From: Solobacterium sp.
GTDB lineage: Bacteria > Bacillota_I > Bacilli_A > Erysipelotrichales > Erysipelotrichaceae
DNA: 64,000 nucleotides
Assembly: GCA_022486705.1 (NCBI GenBank)
Contig: JAKVKC010000006.1
Span: forward strand, 23,026-87,025
Reading direction: 5' to 3'
Numbering within the stretch: the stretch's first letter is position 1; every line of letters begins with the position of its first letter. Below the pieces are notes generated by a model that searched no databases, was not told the DNA's origin, and saw only the letters and a list, made by a program, of their open reading frames with translations. The translations under genes and the position numbers were made by a program. Positions 63,181 to 64,000 of the stretch are shown piece by piece.

Positions 63181-64000
63181 TCAGTTAATCTCTCGTGATG
63201 TCATTCTGTTGATATGAAGCATTAGATACAGCAGCTCTTCATTATTCAAAAACCATTTATATTTCTGCCGCATCATGTCTCTAATCTGCTCTGTGCAGAT
63301 CCATGCTTTGGGATTTTCATCCTTGATCATTTCAAACATCTTTTCATTCTCTGACTGAATTTCAGCATGCTGCCTTCTGCGGCCAATCAGATATTCAAGA
63401 TGTGTCATGAATCTTCCGTAATTGAAGCTGCTACGATCGATAGAAAGTCCGTATTCCTGTTCAATCATTCCGGTAATTACTTCTGATATTTCTTCAGCAT
63501 CAAGTGTCGGATCTGCTTTATTCTCTCCAATATTTTCCGCATCAATGAAGTGCATAGCTATGGATACTTCTTCATCTTTCATGAGATGTATATCAAACAT
63601 CTTGTTCAGATACTGGCGTGCATGCTTTGCAATTCCCATTTCTATTGGATACATTGCCTGCATGGTACTGCCATTCGGCATTCGGATATACATGCCTCTT
63701 CTAGTACGCTCAATCACAAATGAAATATGATCAGCCAATACAAATGTCAGGTTGGGATTCAAGTTGCTTGCAATTCTGGAGGATCCGTATTCTACAATTC
63801 GAATTGCCGCATCCATATACTCCTTGGAAATGCTGTTAAGCACTTGAATGTTCTCCGGTTTCATACCATAGAACGTATGCTCGACTTTAGATAGATCATT
63901 CAGATCATATGGCATTGAAGGAAACCCAATACCCTTACCAAAGGCAACTATCTTATTGCCCTTGGAGTCCAGACACACAGCCACATTGTTATTAATTTTC
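63181..64000 (-). CDS. LicT/BglG-family transcription antiterminator, 5' end beyond window
   Basis: The frame is open to the window edge and reads KINNNVAVCLDSKGNKIVAF, the known N-terminus of the CAT RNA-binding domain; the true start (usually MKI-type, four or five residues earlier) is outside. PRD1 and PRD2 follow, with His-containing segments HARQYLNKMFDIH and GRFMTHLEYLIGRRR. The 3' end is RMTSREIN at 63181. It binds a ribonucleic antiterminator and is controlled by PTS phosphorylation. I see no antiterminator hairpin in the 71 bp before the PTS gene, so its target is probably upstream of licT. Confidence 0.93.
   Translation of the reverse strand, partial: KINNNVAVCLDSKGNKIVAFGKGIGFPSMPYDLNDLSKVEHTFYGMKPENIQVLNSISKEYMDAAIRIVEYGSSRIASNLNPNLTFVLADHISFVIERTRRGMYIRMPNGSTMQAMYPIEMGIAKHARQYLNKMFDIHLMKDEEVSIAMHFIDAENIGENKADPTLDAEEISEVITGMIEQEYGLSIDRSSFNYGRFMTHLEYLIGRRRQHAEIQSENEKMFEMIKDENPKAWICTEQIRDMMRQKYKWFLNNEELLYLMLHINRMTSREIN

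Overview
The window looks like a chromosomal segment of a low-to-mid GC, anaerobic, gut- or mouth-type Firmicute, most like the Erysipelotrichia (inference). Support: FtsEX with a coiled-coil M23 peptidase, T-box leaders, a TPP riboswitch, rubredoxin, the GGGtGRT/NifU-like pair, a chorismate mutase with YqeY, lipoproteins with Ser/Ala-rich linkers, and no rRNA or phage genes. Species is not assignable by eye.

Layout. 1-11.4 kb (mostly minus): a partial aminotransferase, uvrB, a CtpA-type protease, ftsE-ftsX with an M23 peptidase, YitT, VanZ-like (plus), a transglutaminase-like protein and a second M23 peptidase. 11.4-16.2 kb: a small membrane protein, the fluoride channel crcB, a PLD/helicase/DUF3427 protein with a Nudix hydrolase, and ybaK. 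16.2-19.3 kb: a tryptophan-type ABC transporter (trpXYZ-like) behind a T-box whose specifier reads UGG; ybaK is the last gene of that operon. 19.3-25.4 kb: a YcgQ-like lipoprotein with two flavin reductases; a compact aldolase-mtnA-deoD operon that can form a complete 5'-deoxynucleoside/MTA salvage route; a thioredoxin lipoprotein; tcdA; and a 52-residue rubredoxin. 25.5-30.7 kb: a cystine-type ABC transporter, yqeY, chorismate mutase, and an ATP-grasp enzyme overlapping an esterase. 30.7-37.2 kb: tRNA-Leu, a surface protein with an internal sorting-like motif, and a TPP-riboswitch thiamine salvage operon (thiM-thiE-HAD-thiD-cytX). 37.3-39.2 kb: a NifU-like scaffold and GGGtGRT gene behind what reads as a fluoride (crcB-motif) riboswitch. 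39.2-43.1 kb: a decayed ATPase remnant, then an arginine-type T-box (specifier CGC) controlling an ABC transporter and an aminotransferase. 43.2-56.7 kb: two tandem paralogous genes for secreted proteins of about 2,200 residues with beta-helix, lipase-like and chitobiase-type repeat domains, each with the same promoter. 56.7-64 kb: HIT protein, lipoprotein, tRNA-Val, an Xre/nucleotidyltransferase toxin-antitoxin-like pair with a palindrome set inside its promoter, a pseudogene, and a ChbG deacetylase, PTS EIIBC and LicT antiterminator cluster cut by the window end.

The strongest theme is RNA-level control of metabolism: four leader RNAs (Trp T-box, TPP, fluoride, Arg T-box) lie within about 21 kb. 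The items most worth following are the fluoride riboswitch on an Fe-S scaffold-like operon, the aminotransferase inside the arginine regulon, the three-gene deoxynucleoside salvage operon, and the duplicated giant lipase/beta-helix exoproteins.
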